A stretch of DNA of 9,205 nt from CAYLOP01 sp964385305 (GCA_964385305.1 CAYLOP010000125.1:1-9205), one strand, 5' to 3'; positions 1 through 6,733 are shown, counted from the first letter of the stretch. Translations and numbers: made by a program. Notes: generated by a model from the sequence alone, not told the origin.

Positions 1-1
1 A

Positions 2-415
2 AAAGGGGCTTTCATTTTCCTGGCCGACCTCTCACGAAAGCTCACGATGCCACATATTGTGGATTTCATGGCTGTCTCCAGCTACGGCATGACCGCCACC
101 TCCACGGGCGAGGTCCGTATCATCATGGACCTGCGGCAACCGATCGAGGGTCAGCACGTCTTGATCGTGGAGGACATCGTAGACACGGGCAGCACGTTGA
201 ACTACCTTTACCATCTGCTTGAAGAGCGGAGGCCAGCATCTCTACGGACCTGTGTTCTCACGCAGAAGGAAAGCAACCATATCCAGGTTCCGGTCGATTA
301 TTTGGGCTTCACGATCCCGGACGTTTGGGTGGTAGGGTACGGCCTGGATTTTGCCGACAAGCATCGTACGCTTCCTTTCATCGCAGAACTCAAACAGGAA
401 ACCCATAGCGGATAA
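2..415 (+). CDS. hpt: Hypoxanthine phosphoribosyltransferase, 3' part (5' end outside window)
   Basis: This is the C-terminal 137 residues of a purine-salvage enzyme that transfers phosphoribose from PRPP to hypoxanthine or guanine in the cytoplasm. The frame is open from base 2. The ATG at 47 is internal, because the residues before it (KGAFIFLADLSRKL) already match the family. Visible hallmarks are VDFMAVSSYG, the flexible-loop region of bacterial HPRTs, and the PRPP-binding loop VLIVEDIVDTGSTL at about bases 164-205, with the acidic ED pair and DTGST. The DFADKHRTLPFIAEL end is also typical. Bacterial HPRTs are about 180 residues, so roughly 40 N-terminal residues are missing to the left. 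In many bacteria hpt lies next to tilS or ftsH, but that side cannot be seen. Bases 416-623, between this stop and the next gene, show no convincing terminator or promoter. The family assignment is secure. Confidence 0.95.
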   Translation, partial: KGAFIFLADLSRKLTMPHIVDFMAVSSYGMTATSTGEVRIIMDLRQPIEGQHVLIVEDIVDTGSTLNYLYHLLEERRPASLRTCVLTQKESNHIQVPVDYLGFTIPDVWVVGYGLDFADKHRTLPFIAELKQETHSG

Positions 416-623
416 ACACAGCCGGTCATGGGGGGTGTAGCTGACTTCATGGCCCATCTACCATACATACCCCATCAGGAGATGCGCACCTCTCAGGTAC
501 CCTCGCAGTGCCGAAAGCAAGGATATCTTGGCGTGGGTGCGTCAAGTCGTCGTACCACAAGGGCGCAGCAGTTGAATAGGTTGAGCAAGCATGTTGTCCA
601 AGGGAGGGAAGCGCCAATCTAGC

Positions 624-1310
624 ATGCGTTTGAAAGCATGGCTTTTTCTTGTTGGAACACTGGCGAACTGCGCGGCTCCCATCTCTCAACCAGAGCAAGC
701 TCTACCGACAGCGGAGATCCCGATGCCTGAGATAACAGCACTTCCCCGTCCGACCCTTGAAGGCTCGATTTCACTCGAGGAGGCAATGCAACGTCGCAGA
801 TCGATCCGTTCGTTCACCGATGAACCCCTCAGCGACCGTGAGATCTCTCAACTGCTCTGGGCTGCGCAGGGTATTTCGGACCCGCGTGGCTACCGCACGG
901 CACCTTCCGCAGGCGCGCTGTATCCGCTTGAAGTGTATGTCATCACGGAGCAGGGTGTTTACCACTATGACGTTGAGCGACATGCGCTTGAGCTTTCCCT
1001 GGAGGGGGATCTGCGCCGTGAGGTCTATGCTGCCGGGCTGCGGCAAGAATCACTGTTGGAAGCGCCGGTGACGGTCGTGATCGCCGCAGTTTACGAGCGG
1101 ATTGCGGTGAAATACGGCCGGGAGCGGGGGCCTCGCTATGTGCATATGGAGGCGGGGCATGCCGCACAAAATGTCTTGCTCCAGACCGTTGCGCTTGGCT
1201 TGGGAGCGGTGCCCATCGGCGCGTTTGAGGATGCACGCTTACAGTCCGTCTTACATCTCCCTCCTAATCACCAGCCTTTATACTTGATTCCTATCGGGCA
1301 TCCCCGTTAA
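624..1310 (+). CDS. SagB/ThcOx-type nitroreductase-family flavoprotein, probably exported or lipid-anchored
   Basis: This is an FMN-dependent nitroreductase-fold protein of the SagB/ThcOx branch. That branch includes azoline dehydrogenases of peptide toxin clusters and many stand-alone enzymes of unknown substrate. From the ATG at 624 it is 228 residues. Visible motifs are RRRSIRSF (57-64), the N-terminal FMN-phosphate contact; APSAGALYPLEVYV (93-106), diagnostic for SagB-like proteins; EAGHAAQNVLLQTVALGLG (176-194); and the C-terminal PIGHP. The first 15 residues form a short basic plus hydrophobic segment ending in LANC, a near-lipobox with Asn rather than Gly/Ala/Ser before Cys16. A Pro-rich spacer (28-44) leads to the catalytic domain, as in an anchored extracytoplasmic protein. 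An upstream ATG at 591 would add 11 polar residues and spoil the signal sequence, so 624 is preferred, although the AGGGAGG at 601-607 lies rather far from it. No cyclodehydratase or precursor peptide gene is nearby, so a toxin-maturation role is unlikely. The substrate is unknown. Confidence 0.85.
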   Translation: MRLKAWLFLVGTLANCAAPISQPEQALPTAEIPMPEITALPRPTLEGSISLEEAMQRRRSIRSFTDEPLSDREISQLLWAAQGISDPRGYRTAPSAGALYPLEVYVITEQGVYHYDVERHALELSLEGDLRREVYAAGLRQESLLEAPVTVVIAAVYERIAVKYGRERGPRYVHMEAGHAAQNVLLQTVALGLGAVPIGAFEDARLQSVLHLPPNHQPLYLIPIGHPR

Positions 1311-1353
1311 ACGCCAATCTCCACAGGTTCGCGTGCTGGTTTGCAGTTGTGCC

Positions 1354-1383
1354 TTGATTTAAGTGTCAACGCTCGATTATATT
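1354..1383 (+). promoter_or_regulatory. Possible sigma-70-type promoter for the 1483 gene
   Basis: TTGATT at 1354-1359 and TATATT at 1378-1383 are separated by 18 bases and precede the small gene at 1483 by about 100 bases. A second -10-like element, TATACT at 1434-1439, lies closer but has no recognisable -35 partner. Both are matches by eye only. Confidence 0.35.
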
Positions 1384-1482
1384 CTGTACAAGGGTACTAA
1401 CAAGCAGGCATGCGGATGAATCATGATCCGAGGTATACTTTGTAATAGGTTCTCGAACGGTTTCTAAGGGTGGATTTATACG

Positions 1483-1824
1483 ATGATTACATTTTCAGAA
1501 ACCCTGGATGCGGCTGAACGGCTAGCCGAGCTCTTGAAATCGTCCGCGAATATTGAGACGGCCTTGGAAGATGCTTCCAAAGATCTCGCGGACTTCCTCT
1601 CTGTACTCGAATACATGCACACGAAGGAGTTCAATGACACGCAGGACATCCTCAATTTCGTAGACAATGTGCTCATCCCACAGGTGCTGGGCATCCGTGA
1701 CAGTCTGCAGGCAGGCACGGAACCCCATCAAAAACGACTCAAGATGGCGCACGATCAAGCTGAACGGTTGGTCGTGCGCTTGCGTGTTCTTATTAACGAC
1801 GGCATTGACGGCTTTCTCTCCTAA
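1483..1824 (+). CDS. Small helical protein of unknown function
   Basis: This is a 113-residue acidic protein that I do not recognise. It has no signal peptide, membrane segment or cysteine. The whole chain reads as amphipathic helices: 5-40, with Leu/Ala heptad-like spacing; 41-80, containing EYMHTKEFNDTQDILNF; and 85-110, rich in Arg, Leu and Val. This suggests a small cytoplasmic helical bundle. The start is well supported: AAGGGTGG at 1467-1474 lies eight bases before the ATG at 1483. A short hairpin with a T-rich tail follows the stop directly, and a promoter-like pair lies upstream, so it looks like a monocistronic unit. A 136-codon frame on the opposite strand (1932-1522) overlaps it and also reads as helical, but lacks these signals. 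The plus frame is preferred. No function is proposed. Confidence 0.6.
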   Translation: MITFSETLDAAERLAELLKSSANIETALEDASKDLADFLSVLEYMHTKEFNDTQDILNFVDNVLIPQVLGIRDSLQAGTEPHQKRLKMAHDQAERLVVRLRVLINDGIDGFLS

Positions 1825-1855
1825 GGACGACGCCTCGTCTATTTTCTTCTTTACT
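1825..1855 (+). terminator. Candidate intrinsic terminator after the 1483 gene
   Basis: Immediately after the stop codon GACGA (1826-1830) pairs with TCGTC (1835-1839) around a CGCC loop, extendable by one G-T pair. A T-rich stretch follows at 1840-1855. The stem is short, so strength is uncertain. Confidence 0.45.
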
Positions 1856-1990
1856 TCTTTCAGATCATGGCTCGAATGAATCGTGGAGTCCAGCGATAAC
1901 GCTTTATCACGCTGCACCGTACTTGAGCCCACTTAGAACGACGCTCAAATGATCCTACCCCTTGAAATTGCTGAATCGGCGAACTTCCAT

Positions 1991-2011
1991 AAAAAAAATC
2001 TGAGGATCTCA
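1991..2011 (-). terminator. Weak candidate terminator after the fructosamine-kinase gene
   Basis: Read on the minus strand, TGAG-ATC-CTCA (2011-2001) starts at the TGA stop codon itself and is followed two bases later by eight T residues (1998-1991). The hairpin is only four pairs, so the T tract is the main argument. Confidence 0.35.
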
Positions 2012-2863
2012 AGTGTAGCTTCGCAGCACGCGCCGCGCCTGCGAGAGGTATCCGCCGCCGAAGAGATTAACGTGATTGAGCAGGTGGTACAGATTGTAGA
2101 GGGGGAGCCGCTGGCGCCATCCGGGTGTTAGGGGACGGGCTTCCACATAGGTATCATAAAACTTGTGCGGGAAACCGCCAAACAGCGTGGTCATGCCGAG
2201 TTCAGCTTCCGCCCATCCGTAATGAGCAGCGGGGTCAATGATGGCGGGTTCACCTTGCGGACCTGCGATTGCGTTGCCTGACCACAGATCTCCGTGGATT
2301 AAAGAAGCTGGTTGGGCTGGGATCAGTTCGGGGAGGCGCTCGCAAATCCTTTCGATGCGTTGCAGGTCGTCGCGCTGAAGTAAGCCGCGTTGGAATGCAA
2401 GCTGTGCCTGAAAGCGCAGACGGTGTTCGGAGAAGAAGTGGTAGCCGTCCTCACACCAAGTGTTAGGCTGCGGTGTGCTCCCGCAGTAGTTATTATGTTC
2501 GAAACCATAGCGGTCACCAATGTGATTGTGCAGCGCGGCGAGACGCTGCCCAAACGCCTCCCAGTAGCCGGGTTGGGGGGCAGCTGGTTTGAGGTCCTCC
2601 AGCAGGAGGAAATTATCGCCCGCAAGATACGCGGCTGGAACGCGAGGTCCATCTGCAACAGCCAGTGCGTCCAGCCCCTCCGCTTCACGTGCGAACATGT
2701 CGGTGGGGGCAGACCGGTTTAGTTTAACGAAAAAGGTCTCACCAGAATCGGTATATAGACGTGCGCCATTGTTGATGCATCCGCCGCCGACGGCCTGGCT
2801 GCGTTGCACGGTACCGTAGCCTTCCGCCTGACACCACGCATGTATTGCCTCCGGGATGTTCAT
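2009..2863 (-). CDS. Fructosamine/ribulosamine 3-kinase family protein
   Basis: This cytoplasmic ATP-dependent kinase family phosphorylates the O3' of sugars attached to lysines (ketosamines), which makes the adduct unstable and frees the protein. The length, 284 residues, is normal. Visible features are the Gly-rich loop GGGCINNG (26-33), including the Cys (C29) shared with many FN3Ks; the ATP-binding Lys in FFVKLN (K47); FAREAEGL with Glu60; the catalytic loop HGDLWSGN (190-197, Asp192); the metal-binding DPAAHYG (Asp210); and the family signature LFGGF...Y with YNLYHLLNHVNLFGGGY near the C terminus. The start at 2863 has GAGGA at 2875-2871, seven bases upstream, and overlaps the stop of the phosphatase gene by four bases (ATGA), so the two are translationally coupled. 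Biochemical studies of bacterial homologues found ribulosamine/erythrulosamine 3-kinase activity rather than fructosamine preference, so that substrate is more likely here. It could also act on free sugar amines. Confidence 0.93.
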   Translation of the reverse strand: MNIPEAIHAWCQAEGYGTVQRSQAVGGGCINNGARLYTDSGETFFVKLNRSAPTDMFAREAEGLDALAVADGPRVPAAYLAGDNFLLLEDLKPAAPQPGYWEAFGQRLAALHNHIGDRYGFEHNNYCGSTPQPNTWCEDGYHFFSEHRLRFQAQLAFQRGLLQRDDLQRIERICERLPELIPAQPASLIHGDLWSGNAIAGPQGEPAIIDPAAHYGWAEAELGMTTLFGGFPHKFYDTYVEARPLTPGWRQRLPLYNLYHLLNHVNLFGGGYLSQARRVLRSYT

Positions 2864-3345
2864 ACGACGTTCCTCGCAAGCGCATCCAACAGCCCGCTCA
2901 CGGCACGCTCGACGACATCGTACGTGCGCTCAAACCCCTGTGCTCCTCCATAATAGGGGTCGGGCACGGCTGTGTGCGCGGAGGCCTCAGGATCGAACTC
3001 GCGCAACAAGCGGATTTTTTTGCGCTGTTGCGGCGAGTTGCTCAGGTCGAGGACATCACTGTAGTTCTCAGCGTCCATGACGATGATCAGATCGTAGCTG
3101 TCAAGGTCTTGAGCACGGATTTGGCGAGCGCGGTGATCATATCGAAAGCCGTGCGCCGCCGCGGTACGTTGCATGCGCGGGTCTGCTTCCTCTCCAACGT
3201 GGTATGCGCTGGTCCCGGCCGAGTCGATCTGGTAGTGATCATCCATGCCGGCTTCATCGCTTATTTTTCTAAAGAGCGCCTCCGCGAGTGGGCTTCGAAT
3301 GATATTGCCCTGACAAATGAACAAGATACGTTTAGGTTGGTTCAT
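2860..3345 (-). CDS. Low-molecular-weight protein-tyrosine-phosphatase family enzyme
   Basis: This 161-residue cytoplasmic phosphatase of the LMW-PTP family uses a cysteinyl-phosphate intermediate. The N-terminal P-loop CQGNIIRSP gives the nucleophile Cys11 and Arg17 (CX5R). The usual second loop cysteine is Ile16. DSAGTSAYHVGEEADPR (41-57) is the typical second segment, and VPDPYYGG carries the general acid Asp129 followed by two Tyr. It is the first gene of a two-gene minus-strand operon; its stop overlaps the start of the fructosamine-kinase-family gene. Members of this phosphatase family can act as protein-ribulosamine-5-phosphate phosphatases, which fits the neighbour better than tyrosine phosphatase signalling. 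The start at 3345 gives the compact N terminus (MNQPKRILFICQGN) expected for the family. There is no Shine-Dalgarno sequence in the few bases before it, and a TATAAT box ends only seven bases upstream, so the mRNA may be leaderless. Confidence 0.93.
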   Translation of the reverse strand: MNQPKRILFICQGNIIRSPLAEALFRKISDEAGMDDHYQIDSAGTSAYHVGEEADPRMQRTAAAHGFRYDHRARQIRAQDLDSYDLIIVMDAENYSDVLDLSNSPQQRKKIRLLREFDPEASAHTAVPDPYYGGAQGFERTYDVVERAVSGLLDALARNVV

Positions 3346-3352
3346 AGAGAGG

Positions 3353-3358
3353 ATTATA
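3353..3358 (-). promoter_or_regulatory. -10 box (TATAAT) for the phosphatase-kinase operon
   Basis: On the minus strand a perfect TATAAT occupies 3358-3353, and the ATG of the phosphatase begins at 3345. Transcription starting six to eight bases after the box would begin at or next to the A of the ATG. No good -35 hexamer is seen 16-18 bases upstream. Confidence 0.5.
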
Positions 3359-3441
3359 ACGGGGATTGCGTATTGGGGTTAGGTAGGGGTCAGGAGACCT
3401 AGTTTTTCGGTGGTGACCTCCGAATGGTAGGAACGGTCTAG

Positions 3442-3470
3442 TTCTTTCACCACGAGCGACAAGGTATAAT
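3442..3470 (+). promoter_or_regulatory. Likely promoter for the sortase gene
   Basis: A perfect TATAAT lies at 3465-3470, with the weak -35 candidate TTCTTT at 3442-3447 (17-base spacer). Transcription would start near 3477, about 60 bases before the sortase ATG. It diverges from the phosphatase -10 box about 105 bases away. Confidence 0.5.
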
Positions 3471-3537
3471 GTCAAAATGACCCTTGGCATCATTCGTGCA
3501 ACAGTACCGTTGGCGAAATTGTGATATGGATGTGTGA

Positions 3538-4464
3538 ATGGCTAGAGACCGGCGACCTGCTGAAGAGCTCTCAGTGGAGGAACTTGAAGCAATCCTGGCT
3601 CGCAGGAGATTGGACGCGCGCGAGGAACGCCTGCGCCAATTTAGGCGCAGCGGCAGAGCTTTACGCGTTGAGACGAATCAGCATCGAGCCTTGCCAGAAG
3701 CGGGGAATAACGCAGCGCCGATTGCGGTAGCTGACGACAAAGCGCGGACGGAAGATTCTGCGCAACAGCGCATGCCCCGCACGAGATTTAATCGCCTCCT
3801 TCTTATCGTTGAGATCTTCGCCGTGATTGCACTGATCTTTATCATTTACAAATTTACCGGGGCTTACCAACTCCTGAATCGCGAGACGGAGCAACTCCTT
3901 AATCAAGGGACGGTGACACCAACGCCGCTGATCACTGCCGTGGTCTTGCCTTCCGGGCATACCCCTCCGACCTCACCGGGCGGCCCACAGCCGAATGAGT
4001 CTGAGATACCGGAAAATTTACGGCCGGTTGTCCAATCCCTGCCTACGGTTGCCATTCCTACGCCGGGTGCTGAACAAGCGCGCAACATCTATATCCCTGC
4101 TATCTGGAACGCTCCTGTGTCTGTCATCCAAGGTGATAGTTGGGAGGCTTTGAAGCGCGGCGTGGGGCAGCATGTCGGCAGTACGGATCCTGGCCAGAAC
4201 GGCAATATCGTCCTTTCCGCGCATAACGATATCTTTGGAGAGTTGTTCCGAGATCTCGATCGCCTCAAGCCTGGAGACGAAATCCGAGTGAGCACGGCCA
4301 CCCAGGAGTATCTGTATCGTGTGACAGGAATTCGCATTGTAGAACCCACCGACGTCAGCGTCATGCTTCCGACGGAAAAACCCACCATCACCCTGATTTC
4401 GTGTTATCCATACATGGTGGACAAACAACGCATCGTGGTTGTCGGGGAGTTGGCGGAGAGCTAA
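3538..4464 (+). CDS. Membrane-anchored sortase (class not settled) with Thr/Pro linker
   Basis: This is a 308-residue type II membrane cysteine transpeptidase that cuts a C-terminal sorting signal and joins the protein to a surface acceptor. Layout: an unusually long cytoplasmic N terminus (1-85), strongly charged with the Arg-rich stretch ARRRLDAREERLRQFRR; one membrane helix (about 86-104); a low-complexity linker rich in Pro, Thr and Gly (125-178); and the sortase domain (183-308). The catalytic triad is complete: His229 in LSAHND, Cys289 in TLISC (a variant of the common TLxTC) and Arg298 in DKQRIVVVGEL. The ATG at 3538 has only a weak ribosome site (GGA at 3528-3530). It begins a plus-strand series with the small membrane protein and receptor genes. 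No protein in the window shows an LPxTG-like motif followed by a hydrophobic helix and basic tail, so its substrates are elsewhere. The short cytoplasmic region differs from textbook Gram-positive class A-D sortases. Confidence 0.92.
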   Translation: MARDRRPAEELSVEELEAILARRRLDAREERLRQFRRSGRALRVETNQHRALPEAGNNAAPIAVADDKARTEDSAQQRMPRTRFNRLLLIVEIFAVIALIFIIYKFTGAYQLLNRETEQLLNQGTVTPTPLITAVVLPSGHTPPTSPGGPQPNESEIPENLRPVVQSLPTVAIPTPGAEQARNIYIPAIWNAPVSVIQGDSWEALKRGVGQHVGSTDPGQNGNIVLSAHNDIFGELFRDLDRLKPGDEIRVSTATQEYLYRVTGIRIVEPTDVSVMLPTEKPTITLISCYPYMVDKQRIVVVGELAES

Positions 4465-4541
4465 TTCTTATGCATGGAGCGGTTTCACTGGTAAACTATA
4501 TCCCTTGAGGGGCATCAGCTTCTTGAATGTTTGGAATAATC

Positions 4542-4547
4542 AGGAGG
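4542..4547 (+). promoter_or_regulatory. Strong Shine-Dalgarno for the small membrane protein
   Basis: AGGAGG at 4542-4547 followed by a T run and ATG at 4555 (seven-base spacing) is the best ribosome site in the window. It fixes the start of a gene otherwise short enough to doubt. Confidence 0.8.
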
Positions 4548-4554
4548 TTTTTTT

Positions 4555-4776
4555 ATGAGTAAGAAGCGCGGTAAGAAAAGGAAGCGCCAACCGTATCTCC
4601 CAACGGATGCACAGCGGGCTACTGAGAGTGTAAGTAGGGCGTCATCTGGCGTGACACAAGGCGGAAGAGCATTCAACCCCGACTATACCTATGTGGTTGA
4701 AGATCTTAAGCGGATTGGTGCTCTTGCGGGATCATTCATCGTTATCTTAATCGTGCTGTCCTTCTTCCTACGCTAA
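4555..4776 (+). CDS. Small basic single-pass membrane protein, unknown function
   Basis: This is a 73-residue protein. The N terminus is highly basic (KKRGKKRKR at residues 3-11) and therefore presumably cytoplasmic. A polar middle part follows, then YTYVVEDLKRIG (44-55) and a C-terminal membrane helix (about 56-72, ALAGSFIVILIVLSFFL) ending in Arg. The layout, with a basic tail, an amphipathic DLKRI segment and a tail-anchor-like helix, is reminiscent of SecE but without a recognisable SecE signature, so no name is given. The gene has the window's best ribosome site, lies 90 bases after the sortase and 40 bases before the receptor, and all three are probably co-transcribed. Its position between two membrane proteins suggests an envelope role, but nothing in the sequence states what it does. 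Confidence 0.82.
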   Translation: MSKKRGKKRKRQPYLPTDAQRATESVSRASSGVTQGGRAFNPDYTYVVEDLKRIGALAGSFIVILIVLSFFLR

Positions 4777-4816
4777 ACGAGGCGCAAACTCTGGCTCTTT
4801 GAAGGGGAAAGTGTAC

Positions 4817-6727
4817 ATGGCGAATACGCCCGATCGTCCCCAGGTCCGTTTCAGTTTGCGATGGAAAATCATCCTTCCATTTATCTTCCTCGCGCTTGCG
4901 TTCGCACTTGTTGCGACTTTATTTGTCAACAAGCTGGTGGTGCAAGCGGAAGCAGTTCGGTTTCTTCGTCAATTACGGGATTGCGGACAACAGGCTGTCG
5001 ATGAGGTCGTGCGAATAGAAGATCGACTGCTGGAGATCGAGAGAGCGATCGCCTATACAGAGGGCGTCGCTGAAGCGGTTGCTTTGGGCAACTCCGAGGG
5101 ACTCCGGGACCGTATCATCAGCACATTGATCAATGCCGACGTCGATGTGGCTGTTGTGCTCGATCGCGAGGGCACGAGCCTGCTCGCCGCTCGCCGCAGC
5201 AGTCCGGATGCGCCAGAAGGGGATTACTTGATCCTGCGCGGGGAGGCCATCTATGCGGAGTGGCCTTTCGTACAGAGCCTCCTCCAACTTGAGACCCACT
5301 CAGATTCTCAGGAGAGCGCTGAACTCAGCAAACACGCTGGTATGCAAGGGATCATGCTCGGAGAAGAGGAGGAGCTTGTCTTCTTTATCGGCGGTCCCCT
5401 CATCGATGAGGAGGGGACAATATTCGGCGCTGTGCTGGCCGGCGAATACATAACGAATTATATTGATGGCTTGAGCACCTATGCCCATGCTCACATCTCG
5501 CTTTATGATGCCTCAAGTGGTGAACTCCTGGAGACCGTTTTTAAACCCGATGCGACCTGGCAACCCAGTGATTTGACACTGAGCGGTGAATTGATCCAAT
5601 CGGCTCAGGAGCTCAACCTGGAAGAGAGCCCATATCGTACGATACAGATCGCCCAAAAAGACTACGGTGAGGTTTTAACGCCTTTTGTTGTCAAACACGG
5701 CGAGGAGGAATTGGGCGTATTGGGCATCTCCTTGCTCGCGGGTGATGATCCGGAGAGCATCTCAGAGAATTATCAACAAGATGCATGGATGATCGTTCGC
5801 AATGGTGCAATTGTGTTGTTATTGGTTGTACTCACGGGGCTCCTCATCTCTAATGCGATCACAAGACCGCTGATCGATATGGCGGATGCCTCCACACAGA
5901 TCGCAACCGGCAACTTGGACACTCAGGTGATCGCGACGGGAACCGACGAGATCGGCGTCTTGGCGCGCACCTTCAACCGCATGGTCGATGGAATGCGTGA
6001 GACGGCCATGTATCGCGACCTGCTCATACGGACCGTGCCTCTCCCTGCGCGCGAGCGTGTGCGCGAGACCTTGTTTGGGTCCCGTTCCGCATTGGAAGGG
6101 CAGTCCGCAAAGGCGACGGTTTTGGTCGCTAATTTACTCGGATTTACCCAAATGGCGATCGAGGCAAAACCCAAAGAGGTTATCAAAACGCTGGATGACT
6201 ATTTTGGCGGGGTCGTGCATATCATCACCCAACATGGCGGGGCGATCCAGACGTTTGATGGTGATGAAGTGATCGCTTTCTTTGGGATTCTGCCCAAACC
6301 AGTGCCACCTCAGGTGAGCGCTTTACAGGCGACTCATGCGGCGATGGAAATGCTTCAATTCGTAGAGAGCATGAATCAAGACCGCCAGGCGGAGGGTTAT
6401 CCTGACCTTGAGCTTAGAATAGGACTAGCCACCGGCCCGGTGATCGCAGGGGGGATTGGAGCAATGGACCGTTTGCACTTCACCATCATTGGCGATACTG
6501 TTGAGAACGCGAAACACATTCAGCGTGTTGCGATTCGACCTCGGAACTGTCGATTGTTAATTGGTGAGGGGACGTACGCGTCGCTTGCAACTGCGCAATC
6601 CCAATTTGTGTTTGGACATCGAGGTGAGATTACCCTGCGTAGCGAGGATCAACGATTAGGTTTCTATGAGGTCCGCAATCGGAGCACAAAGCTCGTAGAC
6701 TTTCCCCAGGGTAATCAGGGCGAATAA
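4817..6727 (+). CDS. Receptor-type class III nucleotidyl cyclase homologue (sensor-HAMP-cyclase), probably degenerate active site
   Basis: 636 residues from the ATG at 4817, preceded by GAAGGGG (4801-4807). A TTG at 4799 would overlap that ribosome site and is rejected. Layout: membrane helix 1 (about 18-37), an extracytoplasmic sensor (about 38-322) of probable Cache type, with VAVVLDREGT and an IGGPLIDEEGTIFGAVLAGEY strand-turn-strand; membrane helix 2 (about 324-346); HAMP (347-395, with ITRPL, GNLDTQV and DEIGVLARTFNRM); a linker helix; and a class III cyclase homology domain (432-590) with a C-terminal tail. The fold is clear from VANLLGFTQM, FDGDEVIAFFG, RIGLATGPVIAG and FTIIGDTVENAK. 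However, key residues differ from active enzymes. The first metal-binding Asp is Asn439, the base-selecting Lys is Thr479 and the base-selecting Asp is His554. The transition-state Asn and Arg are Glu563 and His567. Only the second metal Asp (Asp483) remains. A catalytically dead signalling domain is therefore likely. Its 3' end is the source-like sequence for the two downstream remnants. Confidence 0.9.
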   Translation: MANTPDRPQVRFSLRWKIILPFIFLALAFALVATLFVNKLVVQAEAVRFLRQLRDCGQQAVDEVVRIEDRLLEIERAIAYTEGVAEAVALGNSEGLRDRIISTLINADVDVAVVLDREGTSLLAARRSSPDAPEGDYLILRGEAIYAEWPFVQSLLQLETHSDSQESAELSKHAGMQGIMLGEEEELVFFIGGPLIDEEGTIFGAVLAGEYITNYIDGLSTYAHAHISLYDASSGELLETVFKPDATWQPSDLTLSGELIQSAQELNLEESPYRTIQIAQKDYGEVLTPFVVKHGEEELGVLGISLLAGDDPESISENYQQDAWMIVRNGAIVLLLVVLTGLLISNAITRPLIDMADASTQIATGNLDTQVIATGTDEIGVLARTFNRMVDGMRETAMYRDLLIRTVPLPARERVRETLFGSRSALEGQSAKATVLVANLLGFTQMAIEAKPKEVIKTLDDYFGGVVHIITQHGGAIQTFDGDEVIAFFGILPKPVPPQVSALQATHAAMEMLQFVESMNQDRQAEGYPDLELRIGLATGPVIAGGIGAMDRLHFTIIGDTVENAKHIQRVAIRPRNCRLLIGEGTYASLATAQSQFVFGHRGEITLRSEDQRLGFYEVRNRSTKLVDFPQGNQGE

Positions 6728-6733
6728 GGGTAC

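Noticed and set aside
428..475. Inverted ATGGGG/CCCCAT after the hpt gene as a terminator
   Set aside because: The arms are six bases with a loop of more than 30, and no T tract follows; chance pairing is more likely.
1522..1932. A 136-codon frame on the minus strand that reads as a helical protein
   Set aside because: It overlaps most of the 1483-1824 gene. The plus-strand gene has a well-placed ribosome site, a promoter-like pair and a terminator directly after its stop; the minus frame shows none. It remains the main alternative for this locus.
2845..3402. A 185-codon plus-strand frame opposite the phosphatase gene
   Set aside because: The minus strand encodes an unmistakable LMW phosphatase with a coupled downstream gene. 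The plus frame has no family motif and is a shadow.
3477..3524. A 15-codon ORF just after the sortase -10 box, as a leader peptide
   Set aside because: The predicted transcript would start at about its ATG and there is no ribosome site, no run of regulatory codons and no attenuator hairpin after it.
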